From positions 558,001-622,000 of the forward strand of contig NZ_JAFY01000005.1 of NCBI RefSeq assembly GCF_000526375.1: 64,000 bases of DNA, read 5' to 3'. Below the pieces are notes generated by a model. The model worked only from the letters and a program-made list of their open reading frames with translations. It was not told the DNA's origin and ran no database searches. Positions 27,705 through 37,129 of this stretch are shown here, one piece after another (the stretch's first letter is position 1; each line of letters begins with the position of its first letter). Source of the stretch: Aminiphilus circumscriptus DSM 16581 (lineage in GTDB: Bacteria; Synergistota; Synergistia; Synergistales; Aminiphilaceae). The translations under genes and the position numbers were made by a program.

Positions 27705-28796
27705 TCAGTTCGCCTCCTTCGGAGAGTCTGGGGCGCTTCGGACGAAACGCACCCGATACGTGAGAAAGAATTCCGCCCCGAGCACCGCGAAGAGGATCAG
27801 GCCCTGCAGAACCTGAATACTCGACAGCGGGAGGCGCATGACCACTTGGAGCGTATCCCCTCCGACGAGCAGTGCGCCGAGAAGAAAAGCCACTCCCATG
27901 ATGGCGAGCGGATTCAGCCGGGCAAGCCAGGCTACGATGATCGCCGTATACCCATAACCTGGGGAAAAACCGTGCTGGAGACGTCCCTGCAACCCCGCCA
28001 TCTCGCACATGCCCGAAAAACCGGCGACGGCTCCGGAGACGAACATCACGAGCACCGCATTTCGGAGAAAATCTATTCCCGCATACCGGGCTGCTTTTGG
28101 ATTCGCCCCGATGACGCGCACCTCGAATCCCCATTTCGTCCACCGGAAAACGATATGGAGCAACACGGCGAAGAGCACGGCGAAAAAGATGCCCAGATGC
28201 ACCCGGCTGTCGAAAAACTGCGGCAGCCTCGCGGCAGCGGGAAAGGGAGCGGTCATGGGAAAACCGAGACTCGCGGGATCCTTCCAAGGACCGTAGACAA
28301 AGTAATCCACGACGTGGATGGCGATGTAGTTCAGCATGAGCGTGGTGATGATCTCGTTCACATTCCATCGGGCCTTGAGATACCCCGCGAAGGCACCCCA
28401 GGTGCCTCCGGCCAAAGCAGCCGCCCCGGCCATGAGACAGAACATGACAAGCGAGTTGTCCACGAAGGCGAAACGAACTGCCGCGGCCGCAGCGAGAGCC
28501 CCCATGTAGAGCTGGCCTTCCGCGCCGATGTTCCAGACCTGCATGCGAAAGGAGAGAGCCACCGCAAGCCCGGCCAACGTCAGGGGAACCGCCTTGACGA
28601 GGGTCTCGCTGATGCCGTACCAGTCGCCGAGAGAGCCCCGCAGCATGGCCGCATACGCGGCAAGGGGAGATACGCCGAGAAGCGCCAGGAGAATCGCCCC
28701 GGCGATAAGGGCGCCCACCACGGCTCCGACGGGAACGAGCACTTCGAGCCAGACGGGAACGCGCACCCGTTTTTCCGTCACGATTCTCAGGCCCAT
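27705..28796 (-). CDS. BMP-type ABC transporter permease 1
   Basis: A 363-residue permease with a short charged N-terminus, about nine helices and the conserved FRMQVWNIGAEGQLYMGALAA and NEIITTLMLNYIA segments. It is the usual longer partner in BMP/NupP systems. Its start overlaps the ATPase gene by 10 bp, so translation is coupled. Confidence 0.93.
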   Translation of the reverse strand: MGLRIVTEKRVRVPVWLEVLVPVGAVVGALIAGAILLALLGVSPLAAYAAMLRGSLGDWYGISETLVKAVPLTLAGLAVALSFRMQVWNIGAEGQLYMGALAAAAAVRFAFVDNSLVMFCLMAGAAALAGGTWGAFAGYLKARWNVNEIITTLMLNYIAIHVVDYFVYGPWKDPASLGFPMTAPFPAAARLPQFFDSRVHLGIFFAVLFAVLLHIVFRWTKWGFEVRVIGANPKAARYAGIDFLRNAVLVMFVSGAVAGFSGMCEMAGLQGRLQHGFSPGYGYTAIIVAWLARLNPLAIMGVAFLLGALLVGGDTLQVVMRLPLSSIQVLQGLILFAVLGAEFFLTYRVRFVRSAPDSPKEAN

Positions 28797-30457
28797 GGCG
28801 TCCTTCCCTCCTCGCCTTCCGACCGGAAGGCTTTTTTCTGTACTGCGCCGTCTCCGGCGAAAAACGTGCCCGGATCGCGAAGCGGCCCCGGAAGAGGAGG
28901 GTCACCGCGTTTCCTCCGTCCTTGGAGCACTTCCTCCAGCGGAGTTCCCGCCATGAGCAGGCCGAGTTCCTCCTCGTCCAGGGCTCTCGGGTCCTCCGTG
29001 ATGCCCATGATTCGCCCCTGATGGATCACCGCCAGGCGGTCGCTCAACGCGAGCAGCTCCTCCAGGTCCTCGGACACGAGAAAGACCGCCGCTCCGCGGT
29101 CCCGCTGCTCGAGAAGGCGCTCCCGAACATATTCCGTGGCCCCCACATCGAGCCCCCATGTAGGCTGGACCGCGATGATCGCCTTCGGGTTGTCGCTCAG
29201 TTCCCGGGCAAGCATGAGTTTCTGCAAGTTGCCTCCGGAAAGAGCGCGTATGGGGATGCCGAGACCCGGCGTGATCACGCCGAAGCGCTCCACGAGACGT
29301 CCCGTGTACCCCGCCACCACTTCCCAATCGATGAACCACCGACCCCGTGCGAAAGGTTTCTTCCAGTACTTGCGGAGCACCACATTCTCCCGGATGTTCA
29401 TGGAGGGGACGAGCCCCGTTCCCTTGCGGTCCTCGGGAATATAGGCAACCCCCCTGTCCAGAAAGGCTCTCGGAGAGGCATTGCGCATCTCCCGCCCCTG
29501 AACGAGCACGTCTCCGGATTCACTCCCGCGAAGTCCCACCATGGCCTCGCAGAGTTCAAGCTGACCGTTTCCGGTCACGCCGGCGAGGCCGAAGATCTCC
29601 TTCTGGCGCAGTTTCAGGGAGACCCCCTGGACGGCAATGTTTCCTCGTTCTCCACGAACGACGAGATCCCGCACTTCCAGAAAGACCGGACCTCTTTCCG
29701 TCGTCGGTGGAGCACTGTTGAAAAAAACCTGACGTCCCACCATCATCTCCGCCAGTTTTTCCTTGGTCGCCCCGACGGCGTCGAAGGTCCCGATCTTTCT
29801 TCCCTTGCGGAGGATGGAGATGCGGTCCGACACGGCGAGAACCTCATCGAGTTTGTGGGAGATGAAAACGATACCGTGCCCTTCGCCGCGCATCTGGCGA
29901 ATGGTGGCAAAGAGGCTCTGGACCTCCTGAGGGATGAGCACCGCCGTGGGTTCGTCGAGGACAAGAATCCTGGCATGTCGGTAAAGAGCCTTGAGAATCG
30001 CCACCCGCTGCTGCTCTCCAATAGAAAGCTGCCAGACCGGAGCCAGAGGGTCCACCCGAAGGGCGTATCTTTCGGAGATCTCCTCGATGCGTCGGACAAT
30101 GTCCTTGCGGGGAAGCACCTTGGGAAGCGCATCAAGGCCCAGAACCATATTCTCCCACACGGTTTGGGCGGGAACGAGCATGAAATGCTGATGCACCATG
30201 CCGATACCAGCAGCGATGGCATCTCGGGGGGTTCTGAAGCGACGGAGTTCGCCATCGATCTCTATATCCCCTCCGTCCGGTTTGTAAAGACCACAGAGAA
30301 CGTTCATGAGCGTGCTTTTTCCCGCACCGTTCTCCCCCAGCAGGGTATGCACCTCCCCGGCACGCACGTCGAAATCAATCGCATCGTTCGCCTTGACGCC
30401 CAGGAAACGTTTGGTTATCCCCCGCATGGAGACGAGGGGCGGAATTTCGGCTGCCAT
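28787..30457 (-). CDS. BMP-type ABC transporter ATP-binding protein (two ABC domains)
   Basis: A 556-residue cytoplasmic ATPase with tandem ABC domains, as in ribose/nucleoside importers. The first has GENGAGKST, the signature LSIGEQQRV and Walker B LVLDEPTAVL. The second has the degenerate Walker A GVTGNGQLEL, signature LSGGNLQKLMLARE and AVQPTWGLD, a pattern normal for this family. ATG 30457 follows GGGAGGGG. The extra tail after about residue 505 is poorly conserved. Confidence 0.94.
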   Translation of the reverse strand: MAAEIPPLVSMRGITKRFLGVKANDAIDFDVRAGEVHTLLGENGAGKSTLMNVLCGLYKPDGGDIEIDGELRRFRTPRDAIAAGIGMVHQHFMLVPAQTVWENMVLGLDALPKVLPRKDIVRRIEEISERYALRVDPLAPVWQLSIGEQQRVAILKALYRHARILVLDEPTAVLIPQEVQSLFATIRQMRGEGHGIVFISHKLDEVLAVSDRISILRKGRKIGTFDAVGATKEKLAEMMVGRQVFFNSAPPTTERGPVFLEVRDLVVRGERGNIAVQGVSLKLRQKEIFGLAGVTGNGQLELCEAMVGLRGSESGDVLVQGREMRNASPRAFLDRGVAYIPEDRKGTGLVPSMNIRENVVLRKYWKKPFARGRWFIDWEVVAGYTGRLVERFGVITPGLGIPIRALSGGNLQKLMLARELSDNPKAIIAVQPTWGLDVGATEYVRERLLEQRDRGAAVFLVSEDLEELLALSDRLAVIHQGRIMGITEDPRALDEEELGLLMAGTPLEEVLQGRRKRGDPPLPGPLRDPGTFFAGDGAVQKKAFRSEGEEGRTPWA

Positions 30458-30523
30458 AAAGTCCCCTCCCGGCTCTGTTTCGACTTGCCCTATCTTACAC
30501 GACATGGCTGCGGCGGTCGATGC

Positions 30524-30554
30524 GAAGGGCCGTGCGCGATGCGCACGGCCCTTC
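30524..30554 (-). terminator. Intercistronic hairpin between BMP receptor and ATPase genes
   Basis: A perfect 14-bp stem (GAAGGGCCGTGCGC at 30524-30537 with 30541-30554) and a 3-base loop lie 69 bp after the receptor stop. There is no T run, so it is more likely a processing or stabilising structure or a weak attenuator than a full terminator. Confidence 0.6.
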
Positions 30555-30622
30555 GACGCCCTCTCCAGGCTTTCGCCTCATCAGAAAAGGCAAAGAATCC
30601 GGCAGAGGATGACGGATGAAGG

Positions 30623-31708
30623 TTATTTCGGAATGTCCCCCTCGACGCCCTCCACAAACCAGTTGAAGCTGAGCATATCCGCATCGCTCATGACCGCTTT
30701 TTCGGGAATCCGTTCCGTTCCGCTCTGATCTCGAATGGGACCCGTGAAGACGTCCCACTCGCCCCGAACGATCTTCTGCTTTTCCTCTTCCACGAGAGCC
30801 TTCACATCCTCGGGGACATCCTTTCCGTAAGGCGAGAGCGCAACGAGCCCTTCCCGGAGGCCCCACCAGATATCCTGGGATTTCCATGTTCCGCCGATAA
30901 CCTCGCTGGCGATCTTCGTGTAGACTATGCCCCAGTTCCACACGGGAGCGGTGAGGTGTTTCGTGGGAGCATATTTGCTCATGTCGTTGTTGTACCCCAC
31001 CACATAGACTCCCGCTTCCTCCGCGGCCTGCGGCGCGGCTCCCGTGTCGGCGTGCATGGCGATCACGTCGGATCCGGCATCGATGAGAGCCTTTGCGGCT
31101 TCCTTTTCCTTACCAGGATCGAACCACGAGAAGATCCAGACCACTTTGACCTTCGCGTCGGGGTTGACCTTGCGAACACCCAGGGTGAAGGCGTTGATGC
31201 CCCGGATCACCTCGGGGATGGGGTGAGCCGCCACGTAGCCGATGACGTTCTTCTTCGTCATCTTCCCCGCCACGAGTCCCGACAGGTATCTGGCCTGGTA
31301 CATGCGACCGAAATAGGTCCCCACGTTTTCCGCTCGTTTGTAGCCGGAGCAGTGCATGAACACGACGTTAGGATATTTCTTCGCCACTTCGAGCGTCGCG
31401 TCCATATATCCGAAAGAAGTCGTGAAAACAAGCTTGGAACCATTCCGCACAAAGGTCTCCATCACTCGGGCGCTGTCAGGGCCCTCAGGAACGGATTCCA
31501 CGATGCTCGACACCACGCCCGGAAGCACTTTCTCCATGTCCAGGCGCCCCTGCTCGTGCATGTAGGTCCATCCGCCGTCACCGACGGGGCCCACATAGAC
31601 GAAACCAGGCTTCAGATCCTCCGGTTTCACCGGCGCGTTCGCCCAGGCCGGACCGAACAGGGCCGTCACCAACAGGACCGCCGCAACACCCAACAACAGC
31701 TTCCGCAT
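30623..31708 (-). CDS. BMP-family ABC transporter substrate-binding protein
   Basis: A 361-residue exported receptor with a signal peptide (residues 1-23, LLLGVAAVLLVTALFGPAWA). The fold is that of PnrA/BmpA purine-nucleoside receptors: VGPVGDGGWTYMHEQGR near the N-terminus, AGKMTKKNVIGYVAAHPIPEV in the hinge and DVIAMHADTGAAPQAAEEAG. Nucleosides are the usual ligands; autoinducer-like or other solutes are possible. It heads the operon with the ATPase and two permeases. Confidence 0.93.
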   Translation of the reverse strand: MRKLLLGVAAVLLVTALFGPAWANAPVKPEDLKPGFVYVGPVGDGGWTYMHEQGRLDMEKVLPGVVSSIVESVPEGPDSARVMETFVRNGSKLVFTTSFGYMDATLEVAKKYPNVVFMHCSGYKRAENVGTYFGRMYQARYLSGLVAGKMTKKNVIGYVAAHPIPEVIRGINAFTLGVRKVNPDAKVKVVWIFSWFDPGKEKEAAKALIDAGSDVIAMHADTGAAPQAAEEAGVYVVGYNNDMSKYAPTKHLTAPVWNWGIVYTKIASEVIGGTWKSQDIWWGLREGLVALSPYGKDVPEDVKALVEEEKQKIVRGEWDVFTGPIRDQSGTERIPEKAVMSDADMLSFNWFVEGVEGDIPK

Positions 31709-32106
31709 CTTCCATCACGCCTCCTCTCGGATTTCCGAAGCACCTCGGCTCCGGACGATCATAACATTACTCCCTTTTCCGCCGCCTCGCGCAAAAATGT
31801 TTTCTGTTTAACTCCCGACAACAACATTCTCGGCAAGGTGCCAAAACACCCTTCAAAATTGTATCATAGCTTCCTCTCTCCGCATTCCGCAAAAACATCG
31901 CGGAACCGATTTCGGAATGCAAAGAACTCCGATCCGACATGAAAAACGTCATCCCACAAAATCCATTCCATAATGAAAGGGCAAATGAAAAGGCGGCGGT
32001 TTCCCCTCAGGAAAACCGCCGCCCTATCCACATCACATCCAATGAGACCAGGGAAAAACAAAGCCATGCGCGCCGCAGCGCCCGTCTTCTCCGCCACTCC
32101 CCGCGA
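31709..32106. other. Upstream region of the BMP operon and 3' region of the cold-shock gene
   Basis: About 400 bp without a gene. The cold-shock terminator occupies 31987-32023; the rest should contain the BMP promoter, but no convincing hexamer pair was found. Confidence 0.45.
31987..32023 (-). terminator. Rho-independent terminator of the cold-shock gene
   Basis: A 14-bp GC-rich stem (GGCGGCGGTTTCCC arm at 31992-32005 with 32010-32023, one mismatch) is followed on the minus strand by TTTTC. Confidence 0.85.
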
Positions 32107-32307
32107 CTAGATCTTCGTTACGTTGACCGCCTGGGGTCCCTTCTGTCCCTGCGTCACCTCGAAGGAAACCTTCTGGCCTTCCGCGAGCGTCTTGAACCCG
32201 TCGCCGAGGATGGCGCTGTAGTGCACAAAGACATCCTTACCTTCGTCCGTGGTGATAAACCCATAGCCCTTCGTTTCGTTGAACCACTTAACCGTTCCCT
32301 GTGCCAA
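32107..32307 (-). CDS. cspA: Cold-shock domain protein (CspA family)
   Basis: A 66-residue single-stranded nucleic acid chaperone. It has the OB-fold RNA-binding motifs RNP1 (KGYGFITTD, from Lys13) and RNP2 (VFVHYSAI, from residue 26), with the standard GTVKWFN start. The only start consistent with the family length is TTG 32307, preceded by GGGAGG six bases upstream; there is no ATG or GTG. It has its own promoter and terminator and is monocistronic. Confidence 0.93.
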   Translation of the reverse strand: MAQGTVKWFNETKGYGFITTDEGKDVFVHYSAILGDGFKTLAEGQKVSFEVTQGQKGPQAVNVTKI

Positions 32308-32674
32308 GGTAAAGCCTCCCAAAACCTTTGGATTTATCGGAATAGAATTCCCGACATCTATAACGATAATCCCCTCCGGCGGAATTGTCAAGCTACGCAT
32401 CATGGTCTCACGACGCAAACAGATTCGCAACAGGTTGTTGTCGATTTCACCAAAATGACTCTGGCAAGCTCCCCATGGCACGTGGGACAATGAACCCGTC
32501 ACCGCGGAGATCCGGATCAGGAAATGCACCCGAGGAAGAGACGTGGTCTCTCGAAAGGAACCTTCGTCACGGAAAGGATTTTTTGCTGGAAAGCCTCCGC
32601 ATCCGAGACGAAACGCGACAACGTATCTGGAAGTTCCCCTCTTGTGCCCCGCTCAATAAAAGCGGAGGGAGAAA
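32308..32674. other. Intergenic region upstream of cold-shock and histidine phosphatase genes
   Basis: About 370 bp between divergent genes. The promoter at 32363-32391 serves the cold-shock gene. Nothing else with support was seen. Confidence 0.45.
32363..32391 (-). promoter_or_regulatory. Promoter of the cold-shock gene
   Basis: Minus-strand TTGACA (32391-32386), a 17-bp spacer and TATCGT (32368-32363). The predicted 5' leader is about 50 bases, shorter than the long cold-responsive leader of enterobacterial cspA. Confidence 0.6.
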
Positions 32675-33577
32675 ATGCTCACCCGGGAGGTTCTCATCAT
32701 GGAAACGAATCGCATCCTTCGTGTCAAAGCTTCGCCCAAGCTACAGGAAGAACGGCTCCGGCGTCTGCTTCGGATTCTCCTGTTGCGTCACGGCGAGCCG
32801 CTCTTTCCCGGAAAAACACGACGCTTTCTCGGCTCCACGGACGTACCGCTCTCCCCGAAGGGGCGCGAACAAGCGGAAGCCATGCGCTCCGCCCTGCGGG
32901 ATCTCCCCCTGAGCCGCATCATCACCAGCCCTCTCCGACGGGCTTCCGAGACGGCGTCTCTTCTCGCGGCAGGCCACTCTTCACGAGTAGAAATCGTCGA
33001 GGCGCTCCGGGAAATCCACCTGGGAACATGGGAAAGTCGGACGTTCGACGACGTCGCCGCCGCCGAGCCCGAACTGTTCGCGGCACGAGGACGGGATCTC
33101 TGGAATGTACGCCCTCCAAAGGGAGAAAGCTTCCGGGACGCCGCTTCCCGCGCACTTCCGGTCTTCACGGCTCTTCTCGCCACGCGAAGCGGCTCTTCCT
33201 CCGGAGAACGCCGCATCCAGGAAGAACAGGAGATGCTGATTCCCCCCTCCCGCAGAGGACTTCCTTTTCCCGCTTCGACACAGCGCATCCCCGACGAAGT
33301 AATCCTCTTCGTCGGTCATGCGGGTATTTTCCGACTGATCCTCGCAGCAGCGCTGCGGATTCCCCTTGAGGCGACCTTCCGCATGGAGCAGGACTATTGC
33401 GGGGTCCACGTGCTGGAGCAACGGGAGCTCCTGAATGAGGAAACCGGCCATCTCCGGAGCAGGCATCAAGAGACGGAGGGAACCGCTCCCGCCGAGGACG
33501 AGAGCCCCACCTTTTCCGAGAATATGTCTTTCCGGCTCCTTCGTCTCAACTGGAACACCACTCTCCCGGAGGCATGA
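32675..33577 (+). CDS. Histidine phosphatase family protein
   Basis: A 300-residue cytoplasmic phosphatase or mutase-like enzyme. The phosphohistidine motif LLRHGEP is at residues 37-43 (His39), ITSPLRRASETA at 83-94, the acid residue in LREIHLGTWE (Glu113) and the second histidine in VGHAGIFRL (His215). The pattern resembles alpha-ribazole or other small phosphatases; the substrate is unknown. Both ATG 32675 (GGAGGG) and ATG 32699 (GGGAGG) have good ribosome sites. The C-terminal 60 residues are variable. It converges on the HD-GYP gene with only four bases between the stops. Confidence 0.85.
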   Translation: MLTREVLIMETNRILRVKASPKLQEERLRRLLRILLLRHGEPLFPGKTRRFLGSTDVPLSPKGREQAEAMRSALRDLPLSRIITSPLRRASETASLLAAGHSSRVEIVEALREIHLGTWESRTFDDVAAAEPELFAARGRDLWNVRPPKGESFRDAASRALPVFTALLATRSGSSSGERRIQEEQEMLIPPSRRGLPFPASTQRIPDEVILFVGHAGIFRLILAAALRIPLEATFRMEQDYCGVHVLEQRELLNEETGHLRSRHQETEGTAPAEDESPTFSENMSFRLLRLNWNTTLPEA

Positions 33578-33581
33578 TCTT

Positions 33582-34913
33582 TCACTCCTCTTGTCTCACG
33601 CCGGAAAGAGCGCGGAGGGATCGGAGAGGAGGCTCGCTCGGGACATGCTGCTCAACCTCCCGATTCCTCCCCTCCAGAAGAGGTGACAATTGCGATTCCG
33701 CCAGCGCTCTCCAGGGAGCGAGAAACGTGAGCTTCGCCACTTCTCCCGCGAGAACGCCCCGAAGGAGTTCCGGTTTCGCCGCGAGACGGCGCGCCAGTCC
33801 AAGAAATGAATTCCCCCCGCAGAGAATGTTGTCCCTGGGCACACCGATCCCTTGCCCGACAAGCGCCCGAGTTCTTTCGGAAAGTGAGCCCAGAACGGCA
33901 CACTCCACCACATCTCCTTCACGCTGTCCTGTCTGAACCACCGCAACCGCCCCGGAACGAAGAAGAAGAACAGCTCCTACGGGAAAATCCTCAACCACAT
34001 CGCGAACCAGCCCCACCAAGTGAGGATCAAAGTGGCTCCCACCGGCACGCTCGAGAATCTCCATGGCCTCCCACGGCAGAAAACCAGGTCTGTAGGGACG
34101 GTCGGACACGAGAGCATCATAAGCGTCGGCGATGGAGACGAGGCGTACGAGACAGGGGATGGCCTCTCCGGAGAGAAGGTCACCGCTGGAGGGCCCGTAT
34201 CCTTTGCCGTCCCATCGCTGGTGATGATGCACCACGATCCCTCTGGCCATGGGCATGATTCTTTCATGGCGACGCACGATGTCGAGCCCCCACTGAGGAT
34301 GTCCGCGCATGAGTTCCATTTCGTCCACCGAAAGCACGTCCGGTTTGTTGAGAATCTCCTCGGGGACTCGCATCTTCCCCACATCGTGGAGTATCGAGCC
34401 CAGGCCGAGGTTGACCCGGTCCTGCCAGTCCAGAAGAGAGAGCACGCCGTAGCCCACGGCTTTTCTTGCCAGGGCAAGGCTGAGTACCATGACCATCCAG
34501 GAATGCTCGTACGTGTATTCGTCGTGATTGGCAAGATGTTTCACGTTCGAGAAGAGCACTCCACCGTCGGAGAAAAGAGCGTCCGCCACTGCGTGGAGCG
34601 AGGCACTCAATCGGTCCAGCAGCGCAACAGGAAGGGTACGCCTCGTCTGGAGAAGCGTAAAGAGTTCCCGAATCTGGGATTTGACCTGCACCTCCCGATC
34701 CGCCGGAATGGAAGGAAGCACCTCTTCCCTCGGTTCCAGTTCGTCGAGGAGACGAACCTTCACTGACTCAATGGAACTCCGGCGCAAAGCGTCGATGATG
34801 AGGTCGGAGAGGATGGTCCCTTTGGCAAGCAAAAGCTGCCCGGAAGATCCCAGGAGAGTTTCCGCCACAACGAGTCCACTTTCAAGAAAGGCCACAGGAA
34901 CGATCATGGGCAC
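33582..34913 (-). CDS. HD-GYP domain protein (putative cyclic-di-GMP phosphodiesterase)
   Basis: A 443-residue cytoplasmic protein. After a ~120-residue N-terminal region of unknown type, an HD-GYP domain has His137 (YEHS), the HD pair in ILHDVGKMRVPEEILNKP (176-177), the HHHQRWDGKGYG motif (229-240, with GKGYG in place of GxGYP) and RLVSIADAYDALVSDRPYR. Such domains hydrolyse cyclic di-GMP or related cyclic dinucleotides using two or three metals. The start is GTG 34913 with AGGAGG eight bases upstream; the frame is open further, to 35003. The EAL gene remnant at 38.8 kb is the only other c-di-GMP gene seen. Confidence 0.9.
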   Translation of the reverse strand: MPMIVPVAFLESGLVVAETLLGSSGQLLLAKGTILSDLIIDALRRSSIESVKVRLLDELEPREEVLPSIPADREVQVKSQIRELFTLLQTRRTLPVALLDRLSASLHAVADALFSDGGVLFSNVKHLANHDEYTYEHSWMVMVLSLALARKAVGYGVLSLLDWQDRVNLGLGSILHDVGKMRVPEEILNKPDVLSVDEMELMRGHPQWGLDIVRRHERIMPMARGIVVHHHQRWDGKGYGPSSGDLLSGEAIPCLVRLVSIADAYDALVSDRPYRPGFLPWEAMEILERAGGSHFDPHLVGLVRDVVEDFPVGAVLLLRSGAVAVVQTGQREGDVVECAVLGSLSERTRALVGQGIGVPRDNILCGGNSFLGLARRLAAKPELLRGVLAGEVAKLTFLAPWRALAESQLSPLLEGRNREVEQHVPSEPPLRSLRALSGVRQEE

Positions 34914-35220
34914 GACGGCCGCCTCCTCGTGCCGCGACACGGAGAAACGATTCCGTTGCGGCGGGATGTCCCACGTAGCATACAGGGGAATTTTCCAAGG
35001 CACCAGCGGACGGAGACTCTGGGACCACCACCTCCGGAGGGAGCTTTCCCGTGCCTTTGGGCTCAGCTCTTTACCGACCTTTGGAAAGCAGAGGCAAGCC
35101 GGAGCCTCGTGGCTGTTTGAAAAAAATCACGAAACACTCGGGAAAACCAGAACATCGCTCTCCAAACCCAAGGAAACGCTCTCCGATGACATCGGCAAAA
35201 CGATCGCGACAACGGAGGCT
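34914..35220. other. Intergenic region between TauE-like and HD-GYP genes
   Basis: About 300 bp; no gene, terminator or clear promoter could be supported. Confidence 0.4.
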
Positions 35221-36171
35221 CTATTGGCCATGTTTGATCAGTTCTTTCTCCCTTTTTTCTCCGGAAAATCCCATAAAAACAAGCCCCCCAGCGGCGCCGA
35301 CAGCCAACCCCAGAAGAAGAACCAGAGAGAGGACGTGCCATCCAACCGCCTTCAGAGCCACGGCAAGGGAACCGCAATAGAAAAAGCCCGCCAGGGCCTT
35401 GCGAAGAACCATTTCGGGGAGAACTCGATTCACCCGGACACCGAGAGCCGAACCGAACCACGCACCCGCTGCCAGCGCCATCAGGGGAACGACGGAAATC
35501 TTTCCGGCGAGAAAATACAGTGCGGCCCCGTAGGGAGCGGTGATCATGATCACCAGGAGGCTTACGGCCACGGCCAGGTGCGCCTCGAAAGCACAGAGCG
35601 CCACCAGAAGGGGCACCATGAGCGATCCCCCCCCGATGCCGAGAAATCCCTGGAGAAATCCAACCAGAAGTCCCACGAAGAGGACGTTCCATACCGAAAC
35701 GGGGACATCGAGATCCTGAATCCGAAACAGCGGAGGAAGCCGCAGCAGCGTGTTCCCGGAAAGCTCCCCTTCCTGCAGTGCCTTTTTTCGGAGCACGAGA
35801 GTTCCCGACAGGATCAAAAGCATCACGTAGGCAACGCGGATCACTCCGTCCGCCTTTCCTGCCGTATCCAGAGCGAGAGCGAGATTCTTCGCGTAGGCGG
35901 TGGTGAAGAAACTGCAGAGCCCCATGGGCAGCACAACCTTGAAAAACATCTCCTTCGACGCACTCCCGCCGCGGAGATAACGAACTCCCGCCAACGTCGA
36001 AGTCCACGACGTATAGGCAATGCCCATGCCGACGGAAAACGTCATGGGGTGTCCAAGACCATGGAGCAGGGGGGTAATCACGAAAGCCCCTCCTATGCCG
36101 AAACAACCACTGAGTATTCCCGCACATCCTCCGAGAAGCACGAGCAATGCCAATTCGAGCAACTGGCCCAT
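35221..36171 (-). CDS. TauE/SafE family sulfite or sulfonate exporter-like protein
   Basis: A 316-residue membrane protein with eight to nine helices and an internal duplication: GGCAGILSGCFGIGGAFVITPLL near residue 13 and GLLVGFLQGFLGIGGGSLMVPLL near residue 185 are the paired glycine motifs of the family. It probably exports a sulfur-containing anion or related organic acid; the family is poorly characterised. Start ATG 36171 gives MGQLLELALLVLLGG; the ribosome site (GGAAG) is modest. The cupin gene lies upstream on the same strand but is separated by a strong terminator. Confidence 0.85.
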   Translation of the reverse strand: MGQLLELALLVLLGGCAGILSGCFGIGGAFVITPLLHGLGHPMTFSVGMGIAYTSWTSTLAGVRYLRGGSASKEMFFKVVLPMGLCSFFTTAYAKNLALALDTAGKADGVIRVAYVMLLILSGTLVLRKKALQEGELSGNTLLRLPPLFRIQDLDVPVSVWNVLFVGLLVGFLQGFLGIGGGSLMVPLLVALCAFEAHLAVAVSLLVIMITAPYGAALYFLAGKISVVPLMALAAGAWFGSALGVRVNRVLPEMVLRKALAGFFYCGSLAVALKAVGWHVLSLVLLLGLAVGAAGGLVFMGFSGEKREKELIKHGQ

Positions 36172-36577
36172 GAAACGTCTTCCACTCCTTTTTCGATTCG
36201 TCGCATTCGTGATCGTGCCGATATCCATGCCGGAACACGGGGACATTACGTCATCCCCTGTTCGCAAAACATGCACACATACCCGGACATTTTCCAACCC
36301 CCAGGCTGAACGGAAATGGTTCCGCCCACCTGGATGCGCACCTCCGCAGAAAAATGCGCGGGCAACACCGTGTTCCCTGCACACGAAAAACCGGCGAGGA
36401 TTCCGATCCCCTCCTGATCAAGGGGAGAACCTCCTCGCCGGTCCATATGTATTCCAATACCAGAGGAGCCTCAACCACAAGAAAAGTGCTTCAGACAGCA
36501 ATATCTGCTTTCCTCCGAAAGAACGTTTGTCCCAGACAGTGGCGTGCAAAACAGAACTGTCTGCACTCCTCCGGCTC
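36172..36577. other. Intergenic region between cupin and TauE-like genes
   Basis: About 400 bp; it contains the cupin terminator (36385-36442) and the presumed promoter of the TauE-like gene, for which no good hexamers were found. Confidence 0.45.
36385..36442 (-). terminator. Terminator of the cupin gene
   Basis: ACCGGCGAGGA (36390-36400) pairs with TCCTCGCCGGT (36432-36442), a second inner stem (TCCCCT/AGGGGA) lies within the loop, and the minus strand continues with TTTTT. Confidence 0.8.
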
Positions 36578-36928
36578 CTATCCTGCGATAAAAGCCAGGA
36601 AAACCAGAGGCTCCGTTCCCGTATTCCGAAGTCCGTGCCGTTCACCCCGAAACGTCACGGTCACATCGCCGGGCCCCACCTCGTACTCGGTGTCACCGTC
36701 GAGATAGACTCCAACCCCCGAAAGGACGACGTAGACCTCCTCGTCCACTTCGTGGGGATGTCCTCCGACGGCCGCACCCGGATCAAGGGCAATGCGTCCG
36801 ACCATTTTCAGATGACTTCCCTCCCGGGCGCTTCCCGGAGAAATGGCATAGGTGCACCAGCCGCCACCGGCCCCCTTCTGCAACCCCTCGCGGCGAATCG
36901 CTTCCGACGCATTCAAACGACAAAGCAT
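36578..36928 (-). CDS. Single-domain cupin protein
   Basis: A 116-residue small beta-barrel. The metal-binding cupin motif 1 is visible as GGHPHEVDEEVYVVLSG (about residues 55-71: His-x-His then Glu) and motif 2 as GPGDVTVTFRGERHGLRNTG with its histidine. Function is unknown; such proteins may be isomerases, dioxygenases or sensors. ATG 36928 has GGGAGGA eight bases upstream. Divergent from the quinone oxidoreductase gene. Confidence 0.85.
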   Translation of the reverse strand: MLCRLNASEAIRREGLQKGAGGGWCTYAISPGSAREGSHLKMVGRIALDPGAAVGGHPHEVDEEVYVVLSGVGVYLDGDTEYEVGPGDVTVTFRGERHGLRNTGTEPLVFLAFIAG

Positions 36929-37129
36929 ATTTTCATTCCTCCCTTGTCATGTCACGAATTTTTTGCACAGGGAATCCAAAAGTCCCGTTCCGGTGATTCT
37001 TTCGGATTATGGCACAAAACAATCTTTTCGTACTATGATAGCACCGTAAAGAAAGGCACGAGGTCTACTCTTTGTTTGATTGTACCGCAAAATCGTACCG
37101 CAAAACCGGTGCGAAAAGGGGTGGAGAAC

